DNA of 33,293 bases, from positions 1-33,293 of the forward strand of contig JAICXK010000026.1 of assembly GCA_025980435.1 (NCBI GenBank). The letters run 5' to 3'. A program made the position numbers and the translations under genes. Source of the stretch: Bryobacteraceae bacterium. Its GTDB lineage: Bacteria; Acidobacteriota; Terriglobia; Bryobacterales; Bryobacteraceae. Below the pieces are notes generated by a model, which was given only the letters and a program-made list of their open reading frames with translations, was not told the DNA's origin and did no database searches. Numbering within the stretch: position 1 is the stretch's first letter; the number at the start of each line of letters is the position of its first letter. Below, piece after piece: positions 24,063 to 31,902 of the stretch.

Positions 24063-24971
24063 ATGGAACTATACCCTCTAAAAGTTTTCCTCACAGTCGC
24101 CACTGAGCGAAGTTTTTCGCGGGCAGGCGAGAAGCTGCTGCGTACCCAGCCAGCTATCTCCATTGCCATTCAGCGGCTTGAAAGTGATCTCAAAGAGAAG
24201 TTAATTGACCGCTCCGGTCGCGAATTGCTGCTGACGGATGCCGGGCGGATTGTTCTGGAGTTTGCCAGACGGTTTCAAAACCTGGAAGGTGACCTGGAGA
24301 ACGCGCTCCGTGAGCTACGGGACAATTATGCGGGCCGTTTATCCATCGGCGCGAATGAGAGCACGTCTCTCTATTTGATCAGGCACATAGAACAGTACCG
24401 GCGGCTATTTCCCAAAGTCAAAGTACAGGTGCGCCGGTCGGAATCGAGCAAGATTCCTTCTCAGTTGCTTGACGGAGAATTGGAATTGGGAGTGATCAGC
24501 TATGATCCCGGGGACGATCATCTCCTGACCCAAGTCATCTACACCGATCGGCTGACTCTGATCGTGTCGCCGAAACATCGTTTCGCGAACAGAACAGAAG
24601 TCTCCATCACGGAGCTCGACATGGAGACGTTTATCGCCCACAATGTGATCTCCCCATATCGGGAGGCAGTGCTGCGCGAGTTCCAGCGCCACAAGGTGCC
24701 TTTGAACATGGACGTTGAGATGCCGACGATAGAGACGATCCGCAAACTCGTACAGGACAACGAGGGGATCGCGTTTGTACCGCGCATGTGCGTCGAGCAG
24801 GAATTTCAGCAGGGCCTCTTACGTGAAATTCGCGTCAAAGAGCTGAACCTGGAGCGCAAGATTCGCCTGGTTTATCCCGGCCGCCGCGCTTTGAGCCACG
24901 CGGCCAAAGCCTTCCTCGAAGTCGTCAAGCGCGCCAGCGCGGAGCCGGAGCCTCTGCAGGAACCGGCGTGA
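24063..24971 (+). CDS. LysR-family transcriptional regulator
   Basis: The first 60 residues form the LysR winged helix-turn-helix (LKVFLTVATERSFSRAGEKLLRTQPAISIAIQRLE), followed by the linker helix and an effector-binding domain from about 90 (GRLSIGANESTSLYLIRHIEQYRRLFPKVKVQVR). 302 residues is standard. It is divergent from leuA and separated from it by an inverted repeat, so it may control the leucine operon, its own gene, or both; the effector is not known. ATG 24063 is preceded by a GGGGG run. Its stop overlaps the GTG of thiO by 4 bp, so thiO is translated from the same mRNA. Confidence 0.93.
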   Translation: MELYPLKVFLTVATERSFSRAGEKLLRTQPAISIAIQRLESDLKEKLIDRSGRELLLTDAGRIVLEFARRFQNLEGDLENALRELRDNYAGRLSIGANESTSLYLIRHIEQYRRLFPKVKVQVRRSESSKIPSQLLDGELELGVISYDPGDDHLLTQVIYTDRLTLIVSPKHRFANRTEVSITELDMETFIAHNVISPYREAVLREFQRHKVPLNMDVEMPTIETIRKLVQDNEGIAFVPRMCVEQEFQQGLLREIRVKELNLERKIRLVYPGRRALSHAAKAFLEVVKRASAEPEPLQEPA

Positions 24972-26062
24972 GCCCTTCCGATCCGGCGCAGCTCCACCAC
25001 ACGTCCATCGCCGTAGCGGGCGGCGGCATTATCGGCATGTCAGTCGCTTGGCGCCTTGCTCAGCAGGGTTGGCCCGTCACAGTCTTCGAAAAAGAAACCC
25101 TCGGCGGCGAGGCGAGTTGGGCGGGCGCGGGAATGCTGGCGCCGGGCGGCGAGATCGAGGGCCCCTCGGAGCTGGCGACCCTTTCCCTTCAGTCGCGCCG
25201 GCTGTACGGCGCGTTTGTCCACGAGATCGAAGAAGCATCGGGATGCCGGATCGATTACCAGGAATGCGGGGGCATCGACGTTGCCTATTCGCTCGACGAT
25301 CTGGCGCGGCTTGAGGATCGAGCTGCTCGCCAGGCGGAAATCGGAATTCCATCCAAGCCGCTCACCGCTGCAGAGATTCGCGCTTTCTGGCCGCGGATCC
25401 GCAGCGAAGGTCTCGCCGGAGGGCGCTTTTATCCCGAAGATGGCATCGTGAATCCGCGTGAGCTCGTGGCGGGTCTTAGATGTGCCTGTACCAGGCTGGG
25501 AGTCCGGCTGATGGAACATAGCGCCGTTACTGCCGGCAGGATCAAATCGGGAGCCGTTGAGGTAGAGACCAGCTCCGGCTCCAACACATATCGGGCTCTT
25601 GTAATTGCAGCCGGTGCTTGGAGCGGTTCGATCATAGTCGATGGACCATCGCCACTTCCTGCCTCCGAGCCCGTGAAGGGCCATCTGATCGGATATCATC
25701 AACCGGAGCAGACCTGCAGCACCATTATTCGGCACGGCTCCGTTTACTTGCTGCAGCGCGCGAACGGTCTGCTGATTGCCGGGGCTTCTGTTGAGCGAGT
25801 TGGCTTCCATCGCGAAATAAATCCGCATATCGTTTCCGATCTGGCGAGGTCCGCCGGATTCGTCTTGCCGCATCTGGAAGAGACCGTGCCGTCTGAGAAG
25901 TGGATCGGATTTCGCCCCGCCAGTAACGCTCTGCACATCGGCTCCTGGCATTCCACGCACCTTTACCTGGCATACGGGCATTACCGCAACGGAATTCTGC
26001 TGGCGCCTGTGACAGCCCGGAATCTCGCAGACACAATCAACGCCAGTTTGCAAACGCGCTAG
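24968..26062 (+). CDS. thiO: Glycine oxidase ThiO
   Basis: This FAD enzyme of the DAO family oxidises glycine to iminoacetate, which supplies part of the thiazole ring of thiamine in aerobes. IAVAGGGIIGMSVAWRLAQQGWPVTVFEK near the N-terminus is the dinucleotide-binding fold, ASWAGAGMLAPGGE is the ThiO-type flavin-contact stretch, and WIGFRPAS plus YGHYRNGILLAPVTA near the C-terminus are strong ThiO hallmarks. The 364-residue length fits. It starts with GTG inside the lysR stop. No other thi genes are in the window, and a thiamine riboswitch is not seen. The 3' end overlaps the convergent HipA_2-like gene by 26 bp. Confidence 0.92.
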   Translation: MSPSDPAQLHHTSIAVAGGGIIGMSVAWRLAQQGWPVTVFEKETLGGEASWAGAGMLAPGGEIEGPSELATLSLQSRRLYGAFVHEIEEASGCRIDYQECGGIDVAYSLDDLARLEDRAARQAEIGIPSKPLTAAEIRAFWPRIRSEGLAGGRFYPEDGIVNPRELVAGLRCACTRLGVRLMEHSAVTAGRIKSGAVEVETSSGSNTYRALVIAAGAWSGSIIVDGPSPLPASEPVKGHLIGYHQPEQTCSTIIRHGSVYLLQRANGLLIAGASVERVGFHREINPHIVSDLARSAGFVLPHLEETVPSEKWIGFRPASNALHIGSWHSTHLYLAYGHYRNGILLAPVTARNLADTINASLQTR

Positions 26063-26870
26063 TACGCTTGCGCTGCATTTCATGTATCAGGGAGGGCACG
26101 CGCGATCGCCGCTGGACCAACTCCTCCAGCATCTGCTCCAGTCGATCTTCATCGCCGTCCAGCCAATGCCTTGGGATCTCTTTCCATGCGGAATCGATCA
26201 CTTCAACCGGAAAGTGTTCCACCATCTCGAGCCAGGGCTGGAAGGAATCGAGCGATCGCACTTCGTCGTAAACGGAGGTGCGAAAGTAAAGGCCCTGCAG
26301 CGGTGAGTCCTGGAATTGCCAGTGCGGACCGTTGAATGCGAATCCGTGATCGATCATTTGCGCGAAGAAGCCGACCTTAGCCGGTGCATCTCCCTTCAAG
26401 GGCGTCCAGTGTTTCGCGCGTGCCCGAAAAAAAACGGCTTGCCGCGAATCCGCATTTCCGGCCCACTTGTCGAATACCAGCGTTCCCAAAAAATCTACTC
26501 GATTCTCCAGCTTATTTAGCAGCTTATCCGGAAGGAAATCAAAAATCGCCACACGGTCTGGATGTACCGCCAGACGCGAGCCAAAGTGAATGCCGGGCGG
26601 AATCGGCTCGCGGCGCGAGCCCAGCGAGAGATACAGATCCGGATGGCCGCCTACGAACTCCGGCGTCAACTCAACCAGGGCGGTGTCCGGAACGAAGATC
26701 TGCAAGTACCGCAGAAACGCGCAGGCTAGCCACTCGTTTACCAGAACGCGGCGATGCTGGGGATTGTTGGTGGATTTCAGAACATAAAAATCGCCATCTT
26801 CCGCCTCGATCAAATGAGCCTGCGCGCCGCCCCGCATCTTGCGGATCAGTTTGCGCGCGCGGACAGGCAT
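26037..26870 (-). CDS. HipA-like kinase-fold protein (HipA_2 type)
   Basis: The 277 residues resemble the short, stand-alone HipA_2 family, which has the kinase fold of HipA toxins without the HipB-partner architecture. Visible elements are FYVLKSTNNP with a candidate ATP-binding Lys at 32, NEWLACAFLRYL, FDKWAGNADSRQAVF at 133-147 (the catalytic-loop-like D-x-x-x-x-N-x-D), and MIDHGFAFNG near 172, in the place of the metal-binding Asp. So it may phosphorylate a protein, but its target is unknown. There is no HipB-type antitoxin gene next to it: its neighbours are thiO and a small unknown, divergent. Called by recalled motif similarity; the family name should be confirmed. Confidence 0.72.
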   Translation of the reverse strand: MPVRARKLIRKMRGGAQAHLIEAEDGDFYVLKSTNNPQHRRVLVNEWLACAFLRYLQIFVPDTALVELTPEFVGGHPDLYLSLGSRREPIPPGIHFGSRLAVHPDRVAIFDFLPDKLLNKLENRVDFLGTLVFDKWAGNADSRQAVFFRARAKHWTPLKGDAPAKVGFFAQMIDHGFAFNGPHWQFQDSPLQGLYFRTSVYDEVRSLDSFQPWLEMVEHFPVEVIDSAWKEIPRHWLDGDEDRLEQMLEELVQRRSRVPSLIHEMQRKRTSAFANWR

Positions 26871-26928
26871 GTAATCAGCGTAGATGAGAGAATCAGGCTA
26901 GTGTACTGTCCAGGAACCCAAACATAAT

Positions 26929-27174
26929 ATGGTGCAAAACAAGGAGCAAAACCAAGGAATGGCAGAAGAGACTTCGGAGACCCGCCCGGCGGCGAGTCCT
27001 GATGAAGTGGCGCTCGAACTGATGAAATTCGTCGCCGTGACCACCGGCTACGGAAGGGGCACACCCGTCGCGGGATTCGGGGGCAAAGGTCCCCGCTCGG
27101 CGGAGGAATACGCCGAAGCGCTGCTGGACCTTTTCGAGCGTTGCCGCGCGGTAGTGCGCAAGCAACCGAAGTAG
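26929..27174 (+). CDS. Small conserved-looking protein, unknown
   Basis: An 81-residue product with no family I recognise. Residues 25-45 (PDEVALELMKFVAVTTGYG) and 56-75 (SAEEYAEALLDLFERCRAVV) would form two amphipathic helices joined by a Gly-rich turn (GRGTPVAGFGGKG); the ends look disordered. No signal peptide or membrane segment. The start may be ATG 26929 or the in-frame ATG 26959, which gives a 71-residue protein. It stands alone, divergent from the HipA_2-like gene with a 58-bp gap that must hold both promoters. Composition and frame openness make it a likely real gene. Confidence 0.6.
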   Translation: MVQNKEQNQGMAEETSETRPAASPDEVALELMKFVAVTTGYGRGTPVAGFGGKGPRSAEEYAEALLDLFERCRAVVRKQPK

Positions 27175-27175
27175 T

Positions 27176-27201
27176 CCGGCTTTCCCCGAAGTACAAGCCG
27201 G
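27176..27201. terminator. Possible bidirectional terminator hairpin
   Basis: CCGGCTT (27176-27182) and AAGCCGG (27195-27201) form a perfect stem with a 12-base loop, between two convergent genes. There is no long T-run on either side, so it would be weak as an intrinsic terminator. Confidence 0.4.
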
Positions 27202-27245
27202 GCGCTGGCCCGCTACTTACAACGGCAACGCCCGGTATTCGCGCC

Positions 27246-27944
27246 TTACCTTCTCCTGGAACTCTTCTTGGCCGCGCCTTTTTTTGAGGCTGTTTTCTTG
27301 ATCGCTTTTTTCGGCGATGCCTTCTTCGCCGCCGCTTTCTTCACTGGCCGTTTCGCGGCCTTCTTCAGCGGTCGTTTCGCGGCTTTTTTAGCGGGAGCCT
27401 TCTTTTGAGCTGCTTTTTTGGGTGCGGCCTTCTTTGCAGCCTTGGAAACCGGGGCCGCCTTTCGTGCGCCCCTGCCACCGGCCGCCTTCTTGGCGGTGCT
27501 CTTCTTAACTGCTGCCTTCTTAGCCGGAGCTTGTTTGGTTGCGGTCTTCTTCTGGGTACTGGGAGCGCTCGCGGCCTTCGCTTGCGGCGCCTTTCTTGCG
27601 GCCGCCTTCTTCTTCGGCGCTCGCGCAGGCGGTAATGCGCCCGCCCTCTCGCTCGCCCCCGCCGGAGGCGTCGTACCGGCCGGAGCTTCACTTCCGGTGC
27701 CGGTTGCCGGCTCGTTCGCTGCTATGGGTTCAGAGTTGTTTCCCGCCACCGCACTGTGCGTGGCGTGTGTCCTGCGGACGGGTGTGACAGCCGCTGCTGC
27801 GCCGCCCTCCTCTTCCAGGTCCTCGTCCTCATCTTCATCCTCGTCGTTGTACTCATCCTTTTCGGATTCCAGTTCGACATGCTCATCTTCATAGTCGAAG
27901 TCGTCATCCTCATCGTCTGGCCTGAGCCAGTACTCTATTCTCAC
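27246..27944 (-). CDS. Histone H1-like Lys/Ala-rich protein with acidic head
   Basis: The 232 residues split into three parts. The N-terminal MRIEYWLRPDDEDDDFDYED and on to about residue 47 is almost all Asp/Glu with a few Tyr. Residues about 48-108 are a low-complexity Ala/Thr/Pro/Gly linker. From about 109 to the end it is built of short Lys-Lys-Ala, Ala-Pro-Ala-Lys-Lys and similar repeats, like the C-terminal tail of eukaryotic H1 and of bacterial H1-like proteins, which bind DNA by charge. It starts with GTG after a very strong AAGGAGGAG, so expression may be high. Role inferred: nucleoid binding, with the acidic head perhaps screening the tail. It lies 156 bp downstream of the MltD-like gene. 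Repeat number is likely to vary among strains. Confidence 0.8.
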   Translation of the reverse strand: MRIEYWLRPDDEDDDFDYEDEHVELESEKDEYNDEDEDEDEDLEEEGGAAAAVTPVRRTHATHSAVAGNNSEPIAANEPATGTGSEAPAGTTPPAGASERAGALPPARAPKKKAAARKAPQAKAASAPSTQKKTATKQAPAKKAAVKKSTAKKAAGGRGARKAAPVSKAAKKAAPKKAAQKKAPAKKAAKRPLKKAAKRPVKKAAAKKASPKKAIKKTASKKGAAKKSSRRR

Positions 27945-28100
27945 GCTCTCCTCCTTCCGTCATAACTTACTATGCATCGAGATGATGCGAGAAGCAAAAT
28001 GATTTCACAAGCAATGTATCAACTGCAAGCTTGGAAGTTGGAAAATCCGATGGCGCAAGCTAGCCTCGGCCGCAACCGGTGCCGCGTCGGATTCGTTATG

Positions 28101-29741
28101 CTATCGCTGCAAGCGCGCCGCGCGAACAGCCGCTTTGCGGTGCAGAACTTGAGCTGGCACACGCCGCGATGCAGCCACGTGGGTGCCGCGTCCGCTGTAT
28201 TTTTTTGCATGCGAACGAACGGAAGACGCTTTGCTATGAGCGGCTTTCCCGCGCCTTGTGACCCTGCGGGCGGGCTCCGGGTGATACACGGCAGGGATCA
28301 GCAGAACATCGCCGGCTTCCAACGAGTCGGCGCCCTGATTCACCGCAACGATGCGTTCCGGCGCGAGGTGATACGACCTGGCAATCGCCTCCAGGGTGTC
28401 ACCGGATTCCACATGATGCAGCCGCCATGCCAGGCGGTTCTCAGCCGGCACCGTCTCGAGCGCCGCCTGAGCGGTATCGCCAGTGCCCTTGGGAACATGA
28501 ATCTGGAACCCGGCCGGCGCTACCATTTTGAGGAGCGATGGGTTCAGGTCGCGAATCACGGAAAGCGGCTGCATGGTCGCATCGGCAATCAGATTGAGAT
28601 TGGTTGAGGCGGCCAACTGAATGTTGTCGTATTCCACGGCAGGGTCGGTTTCGATATTTTCCAGCCCGTAATCCTGTGGATTCTTCGCCATGATCGTCAT
28701 CGCCAGGATGATGGGTACGTAGTTGGCGGTTTCTTTTGGCAGCGCATGCCGTTTCAACAGTTCCCAATAATCCGCGTAGCCGGTTCGTTCGACCGCCCGG
28801 TCCACCGCTCCCGCTCCGCAGTTGTAAGCGGCCATCGCCAGGTACCAGTCGCCATATCTGGCGTGGAGATCTTTCAGGTAATGGGCAGCCGCTCGGGTCG
28901 CCTTCTCGGGATCGAAGCGTTCATCAAAGGTCGAGGTATGTACCAGATCGTATGTAGCACCCGTACCGGAGATAAACTGCCACATGCCGACAGCATTCTT
29001 CCGCGAAATGGCGCGAGGGAGGAATCCCGATTCGGCCTGGGCCAAATAGACCAGTTCCTGCGGCACACCCTCCTCGGCAAAAACACGTTCAATCAATGCC
29101 TTGTAGCGTCCGGAGCGCTGAAAACCTGCCAGCAGAATCTTGCGCCCGCGGTCGGTCGAAAAATAGTGCACGTAACTGAGTACCGGATCCGATAATTCCA
29201 GCGGGATGCCGGACGTGGTCTGGTTCAGTTCGGTTTTCAGCTTCGGCGCCAGGTTCTCGTCCACCGGGAAGGTCATATGGCTGATTTCGTCGATCGGCGC
29301 CTTGTCGAAGACCACTGCGTCCTGGTCTCCGTTTTGCCCGGCACCCAGCTTCTCCACGTCGAAGCGATAGATCAGGTCACAAATCTCATCCAGACGCCGC
29401 TCGATTCGGCGATGATCCGGCAAAGAATCGGGCGCATTCAGAAGCGCATCAACCGCCAGATCGAATTCGCGCCGGGCGCCATCCAAGTCGCCTTGAAAAT
29501 AAAGCTGCCGTCCGCTGTTCAGGTGCGCATCCGCCCGGCTGAGCCGTTCATCCGCTTCGCGCGAATGAGCCAGCCCACTGTCTCCGGATGAGGAATTGAG
29601 GGAGGAGAGGCCAGGAATCGCCGCGTCCGCTGCTGCTGGAAGAGCTTCGGCCGTCGCTCCCTCGGCAGCCCACGCTTCATTGGCGCCAGCGGTCGCTGTC
29701 AGAAGAATCAATCCGGCTAAAAAGGTGTACGATCGTAGCAT
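28101..29741 (-). CDS. MltD-like lytic transglycosylase with LysM domain
   Basis: An exported 546-residue murein-cutting enzyme. Signal peptide about 1-25 (TFLAGLILLTATAGANEAWA), a helical region with TPR-like character (about 60-125), the SLT domain from about 225 with catalytic Glu 237 in LAQAESGF, then GMWQFISGTGATYDL and AMAAYNCGAGAVDRAV, and one LysM near 441-485 (VESGDTLEAIARSYHLAPERIVAVNQ) that binds glycan. It cleaves the MurNAc-GlcNAc bond with anhydro-ring formation. The last about 55 residues are unusually basic (many Arg/Lys/His/Ala), beyond the domain end. No clear Shine-Dalgarno before ATG 29741. Calling it MltD specifically is inference; SLT plus LysM fits that type. Confidence 0.9.
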   Translation of the reverse strand: MLRSYTFLAGLILLTATAGANEAWAAEGATAEALPAAADAAIPGLSSLNSSSGDSGLAHSREADERLSRADAHLNSGRQLYFQGDLDGARREFDLAVDALLNAPDSLPDHRRIERRLDEICDLIYRFDVEKLGAGQNGDQDAVVFDKAPIDEISHMTFPVDENLAPKLKTELNQTTSGIPLELSDPVLSYVHYFSTDRGRKILLAGFQRSGRYKALIERVFAEEGVPQELVYLAQAESGFLPRAISRKNAVGMWQFISGTGATYDLVHTSTFDERFDPEKATRAAAHYLKDLHARYGDWYLAMAAYNCGAGAVDRAVERTGYADYWELLKRHALPKETANYVPIILAMTIMAKNPQDYGLENIETDPAVEYDNIQLAASTNLNLIADATMQPLSVIRDLNPSLLKMVAPAGFQIHVPKGTGDTAQAALETVPAENRLAWRLHHVESGDTLEAIARSYHLAPERIVAVNQGADSLEAGDVLLIPAVYHPEPARRVTRRGKAAHSKASSVRSHAKKYSGRGTHVAASRRVPAQVLHRKAAVRAARLQR

Positions 29742-29757
29742 TATTCGATAAGCGAAT

Positions 29758-29763
29758 TTTATA
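29758..29763 (-). promoter_or_regulatory. Possible -10 box of the MltD-like gene
   Basis: TATAAA on the minus strand ends 16 bp before the ATG, so the mRNA leader would be only about 9 bases long. No convincing -35 hexamer at the right distance. Confidence 0.25.
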
Positions 29764-30025
29764 CTTTAGTAAATCGTAACGGAACCATTACTCTAACTCA
29801 CATCCGTTTTGGCGGTCAAGACAAAAGTGCCCGTGATATTTCCAAATTCGGTATCGACTTCCAAACTACATAGTGGTCGAGCCGCCCAGGTGTTGCACGC
29901 CGATTACAAAGTCCTCGAGTAAATCCCGCTTCCCGAAGAACTTAGCAAAGAAAGACGACGCGGCCGCCCACGCTGCTGCAAGTTCGCGGACTATCCTATA
30001 GCCCCTTACTTTTCTGGGTGATAGA
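29764..30025. other. Intergenic region without a clear gene
   Basis: These about 260 bases between clpP and the MltD-like gene contain one short open stretch on the minus strand (about 29870-30000, Ala/Phe-rich) with no start codon or ribosome site that I can find. It could be a decayed small membrane peptide. No RNA or repeat was recognised. Confidence 0.4.
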
Positions 30026-30643
30026 TCAGCGCGTCGGCACGGGCGTTACACTGCGATTTGTAATGACCCGGTCGATCATGCCGTAGTCGAGCGCAGCCTG
30101 CGGTTCAAGGATGTAGTCGCGATCAACGTCGCGCGCGATCTTGTCCACAGGTTGGCCGGTTGCATCGGCGAGGATTTCGTTCAGGGATTGCCGCATGCGC
30201 AGAATCTCGCGCGCATAAATATCGATATCGGCGGCTTGGCCTCCCAAACCGCTCATCGACGGCTGGTGAATCAGAATCCGCGAATTGGGCAGACTGAAGC
30301 GCTTGCCCTTTGTCCCGCAGGCCAGCAGGACCGCTGCCATCGAGGCGGCTTGGCCCAGACAATAGGTCACGATGTCGGGCTCAATCAACCGCATGGTGTC
30401 GAGGATCGCCAGGCCGGCGGTGATCGATCCGCCAGGAGAGTTTATATAAAGAGAGATATCGCGTTCCGGATCCTCGGCGGCCAGAAATAGCATCTGGGCC
30501 ATGATCAGATTGGCGACGTTGTCGTCGATCGGAGTACCAAGAAAAATGATGTTTTCCTTCAGCAGACGCGAATAAATATCATAGGCGCGTTCGCCACGGG
30601 AGGTCTGCTCGACCACCATCGGCACGAGTACAGAATTGTTCAT
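30026..30643 (-). CDS. clpP: ATP-dependent Clp protease proteolytic subunit
   Basis: ClpP is the serine peptidase that forms the double seven-ring chamber fed by ClpX or ClpA. The 205 residues include the N-terminal [21 protein letters not shown], the oligomer region [14 protein letters not shown], the nucleophile Ser 101 in [14 protein letters not shown], His 126 in ILIHQPS, and the acidic RDVDRDYIL segment with the third catalytic residue. Start is ATG 30643 with GAAGGAG upstream. The usual neighbours tig and clpX are not adjacent, so this copy is alone; it may be the only one or a second paralogue. Confidence 0.97.
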   Translation of the reverse strand: MNNSVLVPMVVEQTSRGERAYDIYSRLLKENIIFLGTPIDDNVANLIMAQMLFLAAEDPERDISLYINSPGGSITAGLAILDTMRLIEPDIVTYCLGQAASMAAVLLACGTKGKRFSLPNSRILIHQPSMSGLGGQAADIDIYAREILRMRQSLNEILADATGQPVDKIARDVDRDYILEPQAALDYGMIDRVITNRSVTPVPTR

Positions 30644-30697
30644 CCAAAAGCTCCTTCACCCGAAAGCCATTCACATTGGCTGGAAATTCGAGCGGCA

Positions 30698-30715
30698 CAC
30701 CCATAATATAGGGTG
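30698..30715. promoter_or_regulatory. Inverted repeat upstream of clpP, possible operator/-10 region
   Basis: CACCC (30698-30702) and GGGTG (30711-30715) enclose the AT-only core ATAATATA. On the minus strand the core gives TATATT, a plausible -10, 61 bp or so before the clpP ATG. A GC-armed repeat around a -10 box would suit a repressor, but no regulator family is recognised. Confidence 0.3.
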
Positions 30716-30928
30716 GCATCTGATTTGCCTCGAAGAATGCGCCCGCGAAGACGAAACTCGCGCCAGGTCCCGGGGACCCGGCCTTGGTTTGCAATGGTTT
30801 GCCGGGTCTACAGGGGCTCCTGGGCCCAGGATGATCATTAACGTAGAGCTTTGCTTGCCTGAAGGACTAATATTCTGATCCAAATAGCCGATTAGTTCCT
30901 CAGCGAGGCGAACCTCGAAGTTCAATTT
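30716..30928. other. Intergenic region between divergent clpP and the GGDEF gene
   Basis: No gene is supported here, though short frames are open. Two GC-rich palindromes stand out: GGTCCC-G-GGGACC at 30766-30778 and the perfect 12-mer CCTGGGCCCAGG at 30819-30830. The stretch should hold the promoter of the response-regulator gene; no clear hexamers are seen. Confidence 0.4.
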
Positions 30929-31861
30929 ATGAAGGTTTTGATAGCCGACGATAGCGCAACATCCCGTGCTATGCTGCGAAGCGCATTAGCGCATTGGGGA
31001 TACGAAGTCGTTCTGGCGGAAAACGGCGAGCAAGCCTGGAAAATTCTTGCTGAGCCCGACCCACCTCCGATGGCAATTCTGGACTGGGTTATGCCGCACC
31101 TCACCGGACCTGAAGTATGCCGCCGCGTTCGGGAGACCCACCGCGAACCCTATACCTACATATTGCTGCTAACTTCCAAGAACACCAAAGGGGAAACTGT
31201 GGAAGGTCTCGAGGCCGGCGCCGATGATTACATCGTCAAACCGTTCGATCAGCATGAACTGCAAGTGCGCCTCCGTGCCGGAAAGCGCATCATCGATCTG
31301 CAGATGGATCTGTTGCAAGCCAGGGAAGAATTGCGCGAGCGCGCCAATAAAGACCTGCTGACCATGCTGCCGAACCGGCCGGCGATCGCTTCTGCTCTCG
31401 AGCAGGAGATCGCGCGCTGCCATCGCGACCACCGCACGGTCGGGGTGATCTTGCTCGATATCGATCATTTCAAGAAAATCAATGACACGTATGGCCACTT
31501 CGCCGGCGATGCAGTCCTGCGTGAGACGGCGGCGCGCCTGCGTAGCAATATGCGGCCCTACGATCGGGTGGGGCGGTATGGCGGCGAGGAGTTTCTGGTT
31601 GTCCTTCCCAACTGCGACCTCGAACAAGCCAAAAACCAGGCCGAGCGGATGCGGCAAAAGCTGCATGCCACCACCATGCTGGTGGACGGCGCCGAGTTGC
31701 GCGTCTCAGCGAGTTTCGGAGTCACCGTCTCCGATGCGGCTGAACGGGATCAGGATGTGTTCGTCCGGGTTGCGGATGAGGCTTTGTACCTGGCCAAGGG
31801 CAGCGGCCGCAATTGCGTCCAGATCCTCACTCTCGGCGAGTCCGCCCAGAAGCGCGGCTGA
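30929..31861 (+). CDS. PleD-like response regulator with GGDEF diguanylate cyclase
   Basis: The 310-residue protein makes the second messenger c-di-GMP from two GTP when its receiver is phosphorylated. Receiver about 1-120: acidic pair in IADDSA, phospho-acceptor Asp 52 in AILDWVMP, Thr in LLLTSKN and Lys in VKPFDQHE. A coiled helix (about 120-145) leads into the GGDEF domain: ILLDIDHFKKINDTYGH and the active GGEEF at residues 218-222. RPYD at 209-212, five residues before GGEEF, is a complete inhibitory I-site, so product feedback is expected. Only one receiver is present, whereas Caulobacter PleD has two. No partner kinase gene is adjacent. Confidence 0.94.
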   Translation: MKVLIADDSATSRAMLRSALAHWGYEVVLAENGEQAWKILAEPDPPPMAILDWVMPHLTGPEVCRRVRETHREPYTYILLLTSKNTKGETVEGLEAGADDYIVKPFDQHELQVRLRAGKRIIDLQMDLLQAREELRERANKDLLTMLPNRPAIASALEQEIARCHRDHRTVGVILLDIDHFKKINDTYGHFAGDAVLRETAARLRSNMRPYDRVGRYGGEEFLVVLPNCDLEQAKNQAERMRQKLHATTMLVDGAELRVSASFGVTVSDAAERDQDVFVRVADEALYLAKGSGRNCVQILTLGESAQKRG

Positions 31862-31887
31862 ACCCATCCTTCGCCCGTCTGCGTTGT

Positions 31888-31893
31888 TATACT
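31888..31893 (+). promoter_or_regulatory. Probable -10 element for tRNA-Arg
   Basis: TATACT ends 9 bp before the first base of the tRNA; followed by the GC-rich GAGGGC often seen next to stable-RNA starts. No clear -35 hexamer. The call is positional. Confidence 0.4.
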
Positions 31894-31902
31894 GAGGGCT
31901 GC

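Noticed and set aside
27405-27965. Long open frames on the plus strand opposite the H1-like gene (Ser-, Leu- or Ala-rich)
   Set aside because: They are mirror images of the Lys/Ala repeat and acidic codons; composition is explained wholly by the minus-strand gene with its strong ribosome site.
29870-30000. Short Ala/Phe-rich open stretch on the minus strand between mltD-like and clpP
   Set aside because: No start codon or ribosome site in frame and no recognised family; left as unexplained intergenic DNA.
30671-30925. 84-residue minus-strand frame upstream of clpP
   Set aside because: Starts with a TTG without ribosome site, has no motif, and spans the palindromes; likely chance.
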